Source of the DNA: Leisingera aquaemixtae
Lineage (GTDB): Bacteria > Pseudomonadota > Alphaproteobacteria > Rhodobacterales > Rhodobacteraceae
Reading direction: 5' to 3'
DNA: 64,000 nt
NCBI RefSeq assembly: GCF_001458395.1
Contig: NZ_CYSR01000022.1
Span: 62,001 to 126,000, forward strand
The notes under the pieces were generated by a model, which was not told the origin of the DNA, made no database searches, and saw only the letters and a list, made by a program, of their open reading frames with translations. This document shows, piece by piece, positions 1-8,603 of the stretch; within the stretch, counting starts at the first letter, position 1, and every line of letters starts with the position of its first letter. Made by a program: the position numbers and the translations under genes.

Positions 1-473
1 GCCGCGGGGCGGAAGATCTTGCGCAGAAATTCGAGGGTGCACAGCGCCATCGACAACGGCAGCACTGTCAGCGTCCACCATTCCGGGAAGGTGAACGCCG
101 TGCGCACCATGGAGCCGCGGGCATAAGATTGCATCAGCGCCTGCAGCCCGGCCCATCCAAGGAGGGCACAGGTTGCCGCGCCCAGCAGGCAGGCCGCCAC
201 AACGACCCTGCGGCGGGCGCGCGGCGGCAGGCCATGGGTGATCAGGTCAACCTGCACATGGGCGTTGAGGCGCAGCACCCAGGGCGCCCCGAGGAATGCC
301 GCCGCCATCAGCCCGTATTCGATGGCATCGAGCGCGCCGTAGATCACCGGCAGGCCGAGGTTGCGCAACAGCACATTGAGCGGAATCACCAGGGTGATCG
401 CGGCGAGAAGGGCAGCGCTGAGCACGGCCAGGCCGGTGAGCAGGGCGCCGAAACTGCGGTCTAAGCGGGTCAT
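1..473 (-). CDS. dctQ: TRAP transporter small permease (DctQ), 3' end outside window
   Basis: About 157 codons are visible before the reading frame runs off base 1. The product is a small hydrophobic protein with an N-terminal membrane segment (LLTGLAVLSAALLAAITLV) and further segments, including one in the last visible part. It fits the four-helix small subunit of TRAP carriers, which links the periplasmic binding protein to the large permease in the inner membrane. The gene starts 40 bp after the dctP-type gene on the same strand, so the two should share a transcript, with dctM expected beyond the window. The substrate is unknown. The nearby indolic-acid genes make an aromatic or keto acid possible, but this is inference. 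Confidence 0.85.
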   Translation of the reverse strand, partial: MTRLDRSFGALLTGLAVLSAALLAAITLVIPLNVLLRNLGLPVIYGALDAIEYGLMAAAFLGAPWVLRLNAHVQVDLITHGLPPRARRRVVVAACLLGAATCALLGWAGLQALMQSYARGSMVRTAFTFPEWWTLTVLPLSMALCTLEFLRKIFRPA

Positions 474-513
474 GGGCACAGAGGCGGGGCGGCATCAGGC
501 CGCCCCGGTCCCA

Positions 514-1482
514 TCACTTCAGCAGGCAGGCCTGCAGCTTTTCCCCAAGCTGCGGGTCTGTCTTCATCACTTCGCCCCAGCCTTCGGTCTGCGCGGTCTC
601 GCTCCACAGCTTCCCGTTCTCGCCGTCCAGGGTAATGGTCTTGATCCCCGCCTCGGCCTGGGCTTTGGCCTCGGCCTCGTTGCGGGCGATGTTCCCGGCG
701 TTCTGCTCTTCGATCCAGGCCGCGCCTTTTTCCAGCAGGGCGCGCTGCTCATCGCTCAGGCCGTTCCAGCTGTCGAGGTTGACCAGGAAGTTCACGTCCA
801 CCTGATAAAAGCCGGGATCGACGCGATAGGCGGTCTGTTCGTGCCAGCCAAGGTCCAGCACGCCCTGGCTGGGCCAGCCATAGCCGTCGATCGCCCCGCG
901 CTCCAGCGCGGTGTAGACCTCGCCCGGTGCGGTGCGCACCAGCGTGGCCCCCAGTTTTTCGAACATGGCGCGGTAGACCGGCGTGGTGCGGATGGTCAGT
1001 CCGGTCAGGTCCGGGCCTTCCAGCGGCTTGGTCAGATATAGATGATAATTCATGTGATCACCCACGCGGGCGAGGTATTTCACACCCATCTGGTCCTGGT
1101 GGACCTGGTCGATCAACTCGTAGCAGCCATTCGCCCGCTGGTCCTGAATGGTGTTCTGCGCCAGGTGCAGCGCGTCGCCGGCAGGCAGCAGGTTCGGATA
1201 GTAGGCGGTGGTGTTGTTGGCGATGTCGACGATCCCCGCCTGCACTGCATTGCCCAGTTCAAAGGGCGGCACGGCTTCCGGCCCGCCCAGCAGGTCGATC
1301 TGCACCACACCCTCTCCGTTCTCGTTGACCCAGTCAACGAAGGCTTCGAAATCACGGGAAAAAGTTGTGCCGGTGGCAAAGGCAGTCACCGCCTTCAGCG
1401 TGACTTCCCCGGCCTGGGCAGAGGCGGTGGTGAGCGTGGCAGCCCCTAAAAGGACGGCGGCGGAAAGTGTGCGGAATGTCAT
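514..1482 (-). CDS. dctP: TRAP transporter periplasmic solute-binding protein (DctP family)
   Basis: 322 residues. An N-terminal Sec signal peptide (MTFRTLSAAVLLGAATL, cleavage near ASA-QAG) precedes a DctP-type mature domain. A family hallmark is the stretch around ERGAIDGYGWP, in the region that contacts the ligand carboxylate. Start: an in-frame codon lies 126 bp upstream, but the ATG at 1482 has an AGGGAGA ribosome site and begins exactly at the signal peptide. It is the first gene of a TRAP operon with dctQ 40 bp downstream. The 284-bp upstream region holds two small dyads. The role is high-affinity capture of an organic acid in the periplasm; the ligand cannot be read from sequence. Confidence 0.9.
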   Translation of the reverse strand: MTFRTLSAAVLLGAATLTTASAQAGEVTLKAVTAFATGTTFSRDFEAFVDWVNENGEGVVQIDLLGGPEAVPPFELGNAVQAGIVDIANNTTAYYPNLLPAGDALHLAQNTIQDQRANGCYELIDQVHQDQMGVKYLARVGDHMNYHLYLTKPLEGPDLTGLTIRTTPVYRAMFEKLGATLVRTAPGEVYTALERGAIDGYGWPSQGVLDLGWHEQTAYRVDPGFYQVDVNFLVNLDSWNGLSDEQRALLEKGAAWIEEQNAGNIARNEAEAKAQAEAGIKTITLDGENGKLWSETAQTEGWGEVMKTDPQLGEKLQACLLK

Positions 1483-1590
1483 GTTGGTCTCCCTGGATGT
1501 GTGGCGGCGCGCAGACCGGGCGGTTTGCTGTCCCTTGTTTTCCGGGCGCCCTTGAAAAAGCCTAGGTCCAGGCTGTCTCACCTTCAAGCA

Positions 1591-1630
1591 TGAAGTTTTA
1601 AGCTTCAAGTAAGTTTATATGCAAACGCAT
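1591..1630 (-). promoter_or_regulatory. Two small dyads upstream of dctP
   Basis: An imperfect palindrome with arms TGAAG and CTTCA lies at 1591-1607 (one mismatched inner pair). A second, ATGC-AAAC-GCAT, lies at 1619-1630. Both are in an AT-rich patch about 110-150 bp upstream of the dctP start. A regulator-binding or promoter role is inferred. Nothing else recognisable fills 1483-1766. Confidence 0.3.
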
Positions 1631-1766
1631 AAAAAACTTTGGTGGCGCAGCTATGTCAGGCGGTCGGCGGCCCGGTTGATTCGGAATTTCGCGACCGCTG
1701 TCCTTCCCTGACCGGCGCAATAGCCGCGCATCCACCCCCCGCGACCTGCCGGCCGCCTTGGCCCGG

Positions 1767-3308
1767 CTATGCCGCGAAGCTCCGGATGGTTCTAAGCGCG
1801 CCGTCCAGGGCCTCTCCCTTTTCGTCCTGCAAGGCGGCCTCGCGCAGGCGGGCCACCCATTGCGGCCCGTCTTCGCGCCCTGCCACCAGCGTGGCGCCCT
1901 GCATCACAATGTCGAACTTCGAATGCCCCCGCGCGTGCGTGTCCGAATAGCCTTTGATCAGGCGGCGGCAGCGGATCACCTCGACTGCCATGCCGTAGCT
2001 TTGCGGCAGATAGCCAAGCGCGGCGGCCAGCCATTGGTCCAGATGCGCCTGCTCCTGCGCGTGCCGCAGGCTGCGGCGGCGCCAGCCGCGCAGACCGCCC
2101 AATAGATACAGCACCGCAAAGCCGCGCAGGCTGTCCGTGCGGATACGGCGGCCCTTGCTGAACAGCGTGTCGAGGCGGGCCATCCATTTCGGGCTGGTCT
2201 CCACCCGCGCGCCCAGGCGGGCGGGCAGCAGCCCCGCGATCTCCTCGGCGCGGGGGTGCAGATAGTCGGTCAGGGTCATCAGCTTGCCCTGCGATCCCAT
2301 CTCGCTCTCAATACGGCCAAAGCGGGTGCTGCGGGTCTTGAGGTCGGCAACCCGGATCACGTCGTCATACGCCATTGCATTGGCGATATGCTTCGCCGCC
2401 TCGCGGCCAAGCTCATATCCCTGGTCCGCGCTGTCGCGATCCAGCACCCGCTGCAACCGGTCCAGGTATTCGGTTCCGTAAGCCGTATCCTGAAAATCCA
2501 CCACCTTGCGCAGGCCCGGCACGGCCATCTCCTGCACCCCGGCCGGAAACTGCGCAACCCGTGCCATGAGCCCGTTCCAGGCGGTCAGCGCCTTGCCTGG
2601 GCCTGCGGCCTCCGCCGGAGTTTCTGCGGCGGGTGCAGGCTCCGGCCGCTCGCCTTGCTCCGCCAGATCGAAACCGGCGGCAAAGGCCCGCAGGCTCGCC
2701 TCAACGCCTTTACCGCTGGCGCGGATTGCGTCCTCGAACGCGGCTTTGGGGAAGGGCAGCGCGCCAGAGCCTGCCAGGGCCCCGAACAGCGAGGCGGAAA
2801 TCACCGAACCCGCCCGGACTGCGGCGCTGTCCATATCGGCCATCACCAGCTTGCGGGCCGCGATTCCGGCGGCGGCGCGCACCTCCTCCGCGCTGGCGAT
2901 GCCGTCGCCCGGCACCATCTTCTCGGACACCGCCAGCGCCCGGTGGGTCGAGGCGATCAGCGTGGTCCGGTCCGGGGTCACGAAGCCGCGCATGATGGCG
3001 CGGCCGGCCTCCATCATCTCGGCGGCGATCATCACGTCCACGTCGCCCGGCGCCGGCGCCAGCGAGAACACAGGGTGCGGCACGCTGCCCGGCGCCATCT
3101 CGATGTAATAGATGGTGGCGCCGGTGCGCTGGGCAACGCCGGCGACGCTGGTGGCCTGGGCGCTGTAATCCTGGCTGCGGGCGAGGGATTCGATCCAGTT
3201 GGTCAGCACCCCGCCGCCCTGGCCGCCAACGGCAAGAACGGCCAGCTTGATCACGCCTTGCCCGCCCGGGCCGTCCGGGCGGGCCGCAAGCGGCATTTCG
3301 ATGGTCAT
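1767..3308 (-). CDS. iorB: Indolepyruvate:ferredoxin oxidoreductase, beta-type subunit (long form)
   Basis: 513 residues. The first ~200 form the pyruvate-ferredoxin-oxidoreductase gamma-like catalytic domain, beginning with the glycine-rich motif AVGGQGGGVLTNW and including SVAGVAQRTGATIYY. The remaining ~300 residues are an extension found in long proteobacterial versions (DUF6537-like, from memory) and absent from short archaeal IorB. With IorA it should oxidatively decarboxylate an aryl pyruvate to the aryl-acetyl-CoA in the cytoplasm and reduce ferredoxin. The start overlaps the iorA stop by 4 bp (ATGA), so translation is coupled. The aryl substrate is uncertain; indolepyruvate and phenylpyruvate are the usual ones. 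Confidence 0.88.
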   Translation of the reverse strand: MTIEMPLAARPDGPGGQGVIKLAVLAVGGQGGGVLTNWIESLARSQDYSAQATSVAGVAQRTGATIYYIEMAPGSVPHPVFSLAPAPGDVDVMIAAEMMEAGRAIMRGFVTPDRTTLIASTHRALAVSEKMVPGDGIASAEEVRAAAGIAARKLVMADMDSAAVRAGSVISASLFGALAGSGALPFPKAAFEDAIRASGKGVEASLRAFAAGFDLAEQGERPEPAPAAETPAEAAGPGKALTAWNGLMARVAQFPAGVQEMAVPGLRKVVDFQDTAYGTEYLDRLQRVLDRDSADQGYELGREAAKHIANAMAYDDVIRVADLKTRSTRFGRIESEMGSQGKLMTLTDYLHPRAEEIAGLLPARLGARVETSPKWMARLDTLFSKGRRIRTDSLRGFAVLYLLGGLRGWRRRSLRHAQEQAHLDQWLAAALGYLPQSYGMAVEVIRCRRLIKGYSDTHARGHSKFDIVMQGATLVAGREDGPQWVARLREAALQDEKGEALDGALRTIRSFAA

Positions 3309-5470
3309 GGTGCAATCCTCCCGGAGGCCGTGCCGTTGAAGGTAAGGCGCCGCGCCGCGCGGCGGGTCTGAAGCCAGGAGATCACGCGGCTGCGCAATCC
3401 AGCCGCCCAGCGTTCAAAGCCGCTGGGGTTGTGCACCACGCGCGCCTCATAAAAGGAGGGGCAGAGAATGGCGGCGTCCGCCACCTCGCCGCAGTTGCCG
3501 CAGCCGACGCAGGACTGGTCTATATGCGCCACCGGATCGTCGCGCAGCGGGTCGTCCAGCGTCTTCAGCGACAGCGACGGGCAGCCGGACAGGCGGATGC
3601 AGGCGTGATCGCCGGTACAGATGTCCTCATCAACGCCAAAGCGGGGGATCTCCACCCGCGCACCGTCCTTGACCGCCTTGTTGCGCTGCGGCTTTTCGCG
3701 GCGCTGCCGGTTCAGCATGCATTCGGAGGAAGCGACGATCACTTTCGGCCCGTCGTAATCGGTGGTCAGCGCCTCGCGGATGGTCTCGCGCATTCTGGTG
3801 ACGTCATAGGTCCGGTCGATCTGCCGGATCCATTTGACGCCCGCGCCCTCCAGCGCCTTGGTGATCGGGTTGTTGGTCGACTTGCTGGCGTTCGTGGCGC
3901 GGCTTGACGGGATGTCCTGGCCGCCGGTTGCCGCCGAATAATAGTTGTCGACGATGATCGCCACGCTGTCCGACTTGTTGAACACCATGTTGCCGATCGA
4001 GGTGCTAAGGCCGTTGTGCCAGAACCCGCCGTCCCCGATGATCGAGATCGCGCGCTTTTCGCCGCCGCCGTCAAAGGCCGCGTTGGAGGCCGGTCCCAGC
4101 CCGTAACCCATCGTCTGACCGCCGATTTCGAACGGCGGCAGTGCCGCAAACAGGTGGCAGCCGATGTCCGCCGAGATCTGATGCTTGCCCAGTTCCTGCT
4201 CAACCAGCTTCATCGAGGCAAAGATCGGCCGCTCCGGGCAGCCGGTGCAGAAGCCCGGCGGGCGGATCGGCACGGTCTGGCTCAGATCCGGGATCTCCGG
4301 CTGCGGCGTGTTGGGCGCGCGCACCTGGCCGGGAAGCAGGTGGGCAGCATATTTGCGGAAGAAATCATCCAGCCCGTCCATCATCACCTGGCCGGTGTAT
4401 TCACCCGCTTTCGGGAAGATGCCCTTGCCCTCCAGCTTGGTCTGGCTGCCCGCCTTGAACAGCATGTTGCCCAGCTGTTGTTCGATGAACTCCGGCTGGC
4501 CCTCCTCCACCATCAGCACAGCGTCCTTGCCCGCGCAGAAGTCAAGGAGGTCGCTTTGCACCAGCGGGTAGGCCACATTCATCACATAAAGCGGCACATC
4601 GGTGTTGCCGCTGACATCCGCCAGCCCCAGCCGCTGCAGGGCGCGGATCACGCTGTTGTACATACCGCCCAGGCAGATCAGGCCAACCTTGCCGTCCTGC
4701 GGGCCAAAGCGCTCGTTCAGCCCATGCTCCAGGATGAACTTCTCCGCCGCGGGCCAGCGGTTTTCGATCTTGTCGTGCTCATGCTGATAGGACATCGGCG
4801 GCAGCACCACGCGTTTGAAATCGCGCTGCGGATTGGACAGCGCCTCGCGCACGGTCAGCGGCGGCCGCTGGTTTTCGCGGCACTCAAAGGTGCCGGTCAC
4901 ATGGCAAGAGCGGATCCGCACCATCAGCATGACCGGCGTGTTCGACGCCTCCGACAGGGCAAAGCTGTCGCCCACCGATTTCACGATGGACGGCAGGTTC
5001 GGCCGCGGATCAAGCAGCCAGAACTGGGATTTCATTGCAAAGGCATAAGACCGCTCCTGCATGATCGAGGAGCCCTCGCCGTAGTCCTCGCCGACGATGA
5101 TGATGGCGCCGCCAGTGACCCCGGAGGAGGCGAGGTTGGCCAGCGCGTCCGAGGCCACATTGACCCCGACCGACCCTTTGAAGGTAACCGCGCCGCGGAT
5201 CGGATAGTGGACAGAGGCCGCCAGCATCGCCGCGGCGGCGGCTTCGGAGGCGTTGGCCTCGTAGCGCACGCCCAACTCGCCCAGCAGGTCCTCTGCATCG
5301 GCCAGCACATCCATCAGATGCGAAATCGGCGCCCCCTGGTAGCCGCCGACGTATCCCACGCCGTTCTCCAGAAGCGCCTTGGTGATGGCCAGAATGCCCT
5401 CGCCGGTAAAGCTGCTGCCTGCACCTTGGCGCAGATGCTCGACCTCAGCCTTGAACGATCTTTCGGCCAT
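3305..5470 (-). CDS. iorA: Indolepyruvate:ferredoxin oxidoreductase, alpha subunit
   Basis: 721 residues. The N-terminal half carries the pyrimidine-binding part of the thiamine-diphosphate fold (FTGEGILAITKALLENG). The diphosphate-binding motif IIGDGGFWHNGLSTSIGN is near residues 474-492. A C-terminal ferredoxin-like segment has one degenerate cysteine set (C-x5-C-x5-CP in the CTGDHAC region, ~613) and one fuller set (CVGCGNC ... CP, ~650-670). It is the catalytic subunit that decarboxylates aryl pyruvates with thiamine diphosphate and passes electrons to Fe-S centres. It lies 27 bp after the marR gene and overlaps iorB by 4 bp. Ribosome site GGAGG sits just before the ATG. Confidence 0.93.
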   Translation of the reverse strand: MAERSFKAEVEHLRQGAGSSFTGEGILAITKALLENGVGYVGGYQGAPISHLMDVLADAEDLLGELGVRYEANASEAAAAAMLAASVHYPIRGAVTFKGSVGVNVASDALANLASSGVTGGAIIIVGEDYGEGSSIMQERSYAFAMKSQFWLLDPRPNLPSIVKSVGDSFALSEASNTPVMLMVRIRSCHVTGTFECRENQRPPLTVREALSNPQRDFKRVVLPPMSYQHEHDKIENRWPAAEKFILEHGLNERFGPQDGKVGLICLGGMYNSVIRALQRLGLADVSGNTDVPLYVMNVAYPLVQSDLLDFCAGKDAVLMVEEGQPEFIEQQLGNMLFKAGSQTKLEGKGIFPKAGEYTGQVMMDGLDDFFRKYAAHLLPGQVRAPNTPQPEIPDLSQTVPIRPPGFCTGCPERPIFASMKLVEQELGKHQISADIGCHLFAALPPFEIGGQTMGYGLGPASNAAFDGGGEKRAISIIGDGGFWHNGLSTSIGNMVFNKSDSVAIIVDNYYSAATGGQDIPSSRATNASKSTNNPITKALEGAGVKWIRQIDRTYDVTRMRETIREALTTDYDGPKVIVASSECMLNRQRREKPQRNKAVKDGARVEIPRFGVDEDICTGDHACIRLSGCPSLSLKTLDDPLRDDPVAHIDQSCVGCGNCGEVADAAILCPSFYEARVVHNPSGFERWAAGLRSRVISWLQTRRAARRLTFNGTASGRIAP

Positions 5471-5497
5471 TGGCGCCTCCTTGGTTGCGGTCCGGGA

Positions 5498-6001
5498 TCA
5501 GAATTGGTTCACGCGCACGTTGCGCAGGATCTTCTGCAGCGTGGCGGTAAAGGCGCGCTGTTCCTCCGGGTCGATGCCCTTGAACATCTGCGCGCAGGCC
5601 TCCGCCACATGCGGCCAAAGCCCCTCGTGGGTTTCGCGGCCCTTCGGGGTCATCACAATGCGGGTGGCGCGGCTGTCATCGGGATCGGACTGGCGCAGAA
5701 CCAGCCCGTCGCGCTCCAGCGCATCCAGCGCCCGGCTGAGGGTGGATTGCTCCACCACCGCATACACCGACAAGTCGCGGATCAGCAGACCGTCCAGCAC
5801 CGACAGGACCGCCAAGGCCCGCATCTTGGCCGTGGTCAGCCCATGCGCCGCCATCTCCTCGCGCAGGGCCGCGTTGTAGCGCCCCATGATGCGGTTCATC
5901 AGGTAAGGCGGGAAGTTTTCCAGCCCGATCTCCCCCAGCCGCGGCAGCGGGGATGTTGCCTCCGCGGCAGCTTGCGGTGCTGCGGTTTCATTTGCAGTCA
6001 T
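5498..6001 (-). CDS. MarR-family transcriptional regulator
   Basis: 167 residues with a winged-helix core: AHGLTTAKMRALAVLSVLDG, then the recognition region VVEQSTLSRALDALERDGLV and the wing RQSDPDDSRATR. The ATG at 6001 is preceded by GGAAAG; an upstream in-frame Met lacks such a site. It sits between the isatin-hydrolase-type gene and iorA on one strand (88 and 27 bp gaps), so it probably controls this catabolic operon and responds to an aromatic ligand. MarR regulators are known in indoleacetate-degrading clusters, from memory. The binding site is not proven; the palindromes at 6946-6975 are candidates. Confidence 0.88.
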   Translation of the reverse strand: MTANETAAPQAAAEATSPLPRLGEIGLENFPPYLMNRIMGRYNAALREEMAAHGLTTAKMRALAVLSVLDGLLIRDLSVYAVVEQSTLSRALDALERDGLVLRQSDPDDSRATRIVMTPKGRETHEGLWPHVAEACAQMFKGIDPEEQRAFTATLQKILRNVRVNQF

Positions 6002-6089
6002 GCATCTTTCCTTTACGCCAGATAAGATCCGGAGCCGCCGCCCGCGCATCGGCGCCGGCTCCGGGGGTGATGCGGGCGCGTTACCTGCC

Positions 6090-6881
6090 TCAGCCCCGCG
6101 GCACCAGAGCCAGAGCCCGGATCGGGCTGCCGGTGCCGCGCTTGATCTTCAGCGGCGCGGCAATCAGCAGCGCGCCCTTGGGCGGGAGCTTGTCCAGATT
6201 GGCCAGCGAGGCCAGGCCAAAGCAGTTGTCCCGGTGCAGCAGGTTGTGGGCCGGGTAGGGCGGCTCCATCCCGCCGGCCTGGCCTGCATCAGTACCGATG
6301 CACTGGCTGCCCCAGCCGGCGATTTTCTTCGACAGCAGGTATTCAACCGCGTCCGGGGTCGGCCCGGGGCTGTGCGGGCCAGTATCATCCGCGTTCAGGA
6401 AGGCGTCCTCGTCACCGGCGCGCTTGTCCCAGTCGGTGCGCATCACCACCCATTCGCCCGCGCCAATCTCGCCGTGCTCCGCCTCCCAGGCCTTGATCAG
6501 GTCTGCCGTCAGCAGAAAATCCGGGTTCTCGGCGCTTTCCTTGGAGCAGTCGATCACATTGACCGGCGCCACCAGGCGCTGCACATCCAGCGTATCGGTA
6601 TAGCCGTCGCTATAGTCCTTGCCGGTGATCCAGTGGTGCGGGGCGTCGAAATGGGTGCCCGAATGCTCCCCCAGAACCATCCAGTTCCAGGCAAAAAACG
6701 GGCCGTCCTCGTCGTATTCGCTGATCTTGTGGATTTCGACCTTGGGCGTGTTCTTGGCGAAATCCTCGGGCAGGCGCAGGATCGGTGTCTCAGGCCCCAG
6801 AGTGCCGGAGCAGTCCACCACTTCGACCTGTCCGGACAGGATCATCGCGCCCAGGCCGTCCAATGTATTGGCTGCAGTCAT
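6090..6881 (-). CDS. Cyclase-family metal hydrolase, probable isatin hydrolase
   Basis: 263 residues of the cyclase/kynurenine-formamidase family. The metal-binding motif HSGTHFDAPHHW places H73, H77, D79 and H83 where family members hold Mn or Zn. The residues around HRDNCFGLASLANLD and the overall sequence closely resemble what I remember of the isatin hydrolase of Labrenzia, which opens isatin to isatinate. Kynurenine formamidase is the main alternative, but no other tryptophan-to-anthranilate genes are adjacent. The ribosome site GGGAGAAA precedes the ATG. It is first in the run followed by marR and iorAB, which supports a role in indole or indoleacetate breakdown. Confidence 0.8.
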   Translation of the reverse strand: MTAANTLDGLGAMILSGQVEVVDCSGTLGPETPILRLPEDFAKNTPKVEIHKISEYDEDGPFFAWNWMVLGEHSGTHFDAPHHWITGKDYSDGYTDTLDVQRLVAPVNVIDCSKESAENPDFLLTADLIKAWEAEHGEIGAGEWVVMRTDWDKRAGDEDAFLNADDTGPHSPGPTPDAVEYLLSKKIAGWGSQCIGTDAGQAGGMEPPYPAHNLLHRDNCFGLASLANLDKLPPKGALLIAAPLKIKRGTGSPIRALALVPRG

Positions 6882-7213
6882 TCTATTTCTCCCGTTGTGC
6901 GCGGTCTGAACGCCGCTTTTCGCGTCCGGTTATGGACTGCGTTTCAAAATATACATGTATTTGCAAATTTGAAAGCCCTTTGAAAGAGGCATCTGGAGCG
7001 GCATCTGGCCCAGTCCCATGCTTCGTACATATATGCATTTACATGTTTTTCGGCGGGGCGGCACAGGAACTGCCGGCAAGCAGCCCTTTTTTCCGATACC
7101 TCCACTGGCGCGGTTGGCCTGCCTCCGGATTAAACCCTGATCAAAAATTGTGCCTACAAAGAAAGAAGGCTCCGCCAGAAGCGGAGCCCTCCTTTTAGCG
7201 CGTTGCAGTGCGG
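6882..7213. promoter_or_regulatory. Intergenic regulatory region with palindromes
   Basis: No gene here. An AT-rich island holds the perfect 10-bp palindrome ATACATGTAT at 6951-6960, CAAATTTG at 6964-6971, and CATATATG at 7028-7035 overlapping ATGCAT. These lie 70-150 bp upstream of the hydrolase start and are plausible MarR operators and promoter elements. The other end carries the permease terminator (7168-7188). Confidence 0.4.
7157..7188 (-). terminator. Rho-independent terminator after the NCS1 permease gene
   Basis: An 8-bp perfect stem (GGCTCCGC/GCGGAGCC at 7168-7175 and 7181-7188) with a 5-base loop is followed on the minus strand by a T-rich run. It lies 25 bp beyond the permease stop codon. 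Confidence 0.85.
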
Positions 7214-8581
7214 TCAGCTCATAAACCGCTTGGCCGACGGCAGATGCTGCATCAGCAGGTAATAGGACAGACCGGCAGGCAGCAGGCTGGCGTACCAGGA
7301 GATGCCGGAGAAGATCAGCGCCGCTGCAACCCCGATGCCCATCGCAATCACCGCGGCCCAGTTGACGCCGTGGTAGGGGCCGGTTTCATCATAAAGCTTG
7401 TCCAGATCCAGCGTTTGCTTACGCAGGATGAAGTAGTCCACCACCAGGATCGCAAAGATCGGGCCCAGGAAGGCGGAATAGGTCTGGATGAACAGGCTGA
7501 GGCCTGCGGCGGATTCGTCCTTCACCAGCTCCCACGGGAAGGTGGCAAAGGCGAGCACGCCGACGATCACGGCGGAGGTCTTGAACTTGATCTTGAAGAT
7601 ATCCATCAGCGCATAGGCCGGCGGCACCACGTTGTTCAGAATGTTGGTGGTGACCTGGGCAAAGGCGATGAACAGCAGGGTGATGACCAAGAGCGGCTTG
7701 TTGTCGACCGCGCTGGAGAACACCTTGATCGGGTCGACCTCGCCAGTCGCGCCGGAGACCATCAGGCCGATCAGACCCATGAACAGCGTCGCGGGCAGGA
7801 TCGAGTTGGCATAGATCGCCACCTGGCGGAACGGGCCGACGTTCTGGCGCAGCTCGCGCGAATAGTCCGAGACATTCAGCATCATGGTGCTGTAGATGCC
7901 CAGGAACAGCATGGTGGCTCCCCAGAAGGGCGCGCCCCAGGTACCTTCGACGTTGACCAGATTGGCGGAGATTTCCTCGCCGTATTTGCTGATCACGCTG
8001 ATGAACATGTAGACCAGCGAGCCGATGATGAAGACTGAGCCGATGTTCTCCAGCCATTTGATGCCGTGAAAGCCCAGCACCGACAGCCCGATCTGCAAGA
8101 GCTGGAAGCCGATGAAGAAGACCACGATGTTGTCATAGCCAAACAGCGTGTCGGAGACGAGGTTCAGCGCCCCGGCGCCGATCCAGCTTTGAAAGCCGAA
8201 CCAGACGATTGCGGGAACGGAACGCACCAGCGCGGGCAGCCGGGTGCCGGCAAACCCGAACGCAGAGCGCGCCTGCACCATGAAGGGGATGCCGTATTTG
8301 TGGCCGGCCTGCCCGTTGATCATCAGCGCGAGGCCGATCACCGTGCAGCCGATTGCAATCGCGACAAAGGTCTGCAGCAGGTTCAGCGTGCCCACCAGGC
8401 CGGAGCCGATGGTGAAGGTGCCAATCGACACGCAGCCGCCGAGCCAGGCAAACAGATAGGACCACGGATCCATGATCCTGGTTTCCTGCGGTGCAAGGCT
8501 CTCCTCCCCGATCCCCTTGCCGCTGTGTTCCCCGATGCCGCCGCCTTTGGCGATGGCTTCCAATTCTGCATTCATGGTCAT
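7214..8581 (-). CDS. NCS1-family nucleobase/hydantoin/allantoin:cation symporter
   Basis: 455 residues with about twelve membrane helices. The N-terminal part (DPWSYLFAWLGGCVSIGTF, then YGIPFMVQARSAFGFAGTRLP) matches the NCS1 signature, the group containing Mhp1 (hydantoins), allantoin and cytosine/purine permeases. It should import a heterocyclic nitrogen compound across the inner membrane with a cation. Start 8581 is chosen because GGGAGGAAGAC precedes it; an ATG two codons on is possible. It lies 22 bp after the racemase gene and shares its transcript, which favours a hydantoin or allantoin-like substrate. The exact ligand is not readable from the sequence. Confidence 0.9.
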   Translation of the reverse strand: MTMNAELEAIAKGGGIGEHSGKGIGEESLAPQETRIMDPWSYLFAWLGGCVSIGTFTIGSGLVGTLNLLQTFVAIAIGCTVIGLALMINGQAGHKYGIPFMVQARSAFGFAGTRLPALVRSVPAIVWFGFQSWIGAGALNLVSDTLFGYDNIVVFFIGFQLLQIGLSVLGFHGIKWLENIGSVFIIGSLVYMFISVISKYGEEISANLVNVEGTWGAPFWGATMLFLGIYSTMMLNVSDYSRELRQNVGPFRQVAIYANSILPATLFMGLIGLMVSGATGEVDPIKVFSSAVDNKPLLVITLLFIAFAQVTTNILNNVVPPAYALMDIFKIKFKTSAVIVGVLAFATFPWELVKDESAAGLSLFIQTYSAFLGPIFAILVVDYFILRKQTLDLDKLYDETGPYHGVNWAAVIAMGIGVAAALIFSGISWYASLLPAGLSYYLLMQHLPSAKRFMS

Positions 8582-8603
8582 GTCTTCCTCCCTGACGATA
8601 CCA

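Noticed and set aside
4016-6025. 669-codon plus-strand frame opposite iorA and marR
   Set aside because: Low-complexity, His/Gln/Arg-rich; iorA has thiamine-diphosphate and Fe-S motifs on the other strand.
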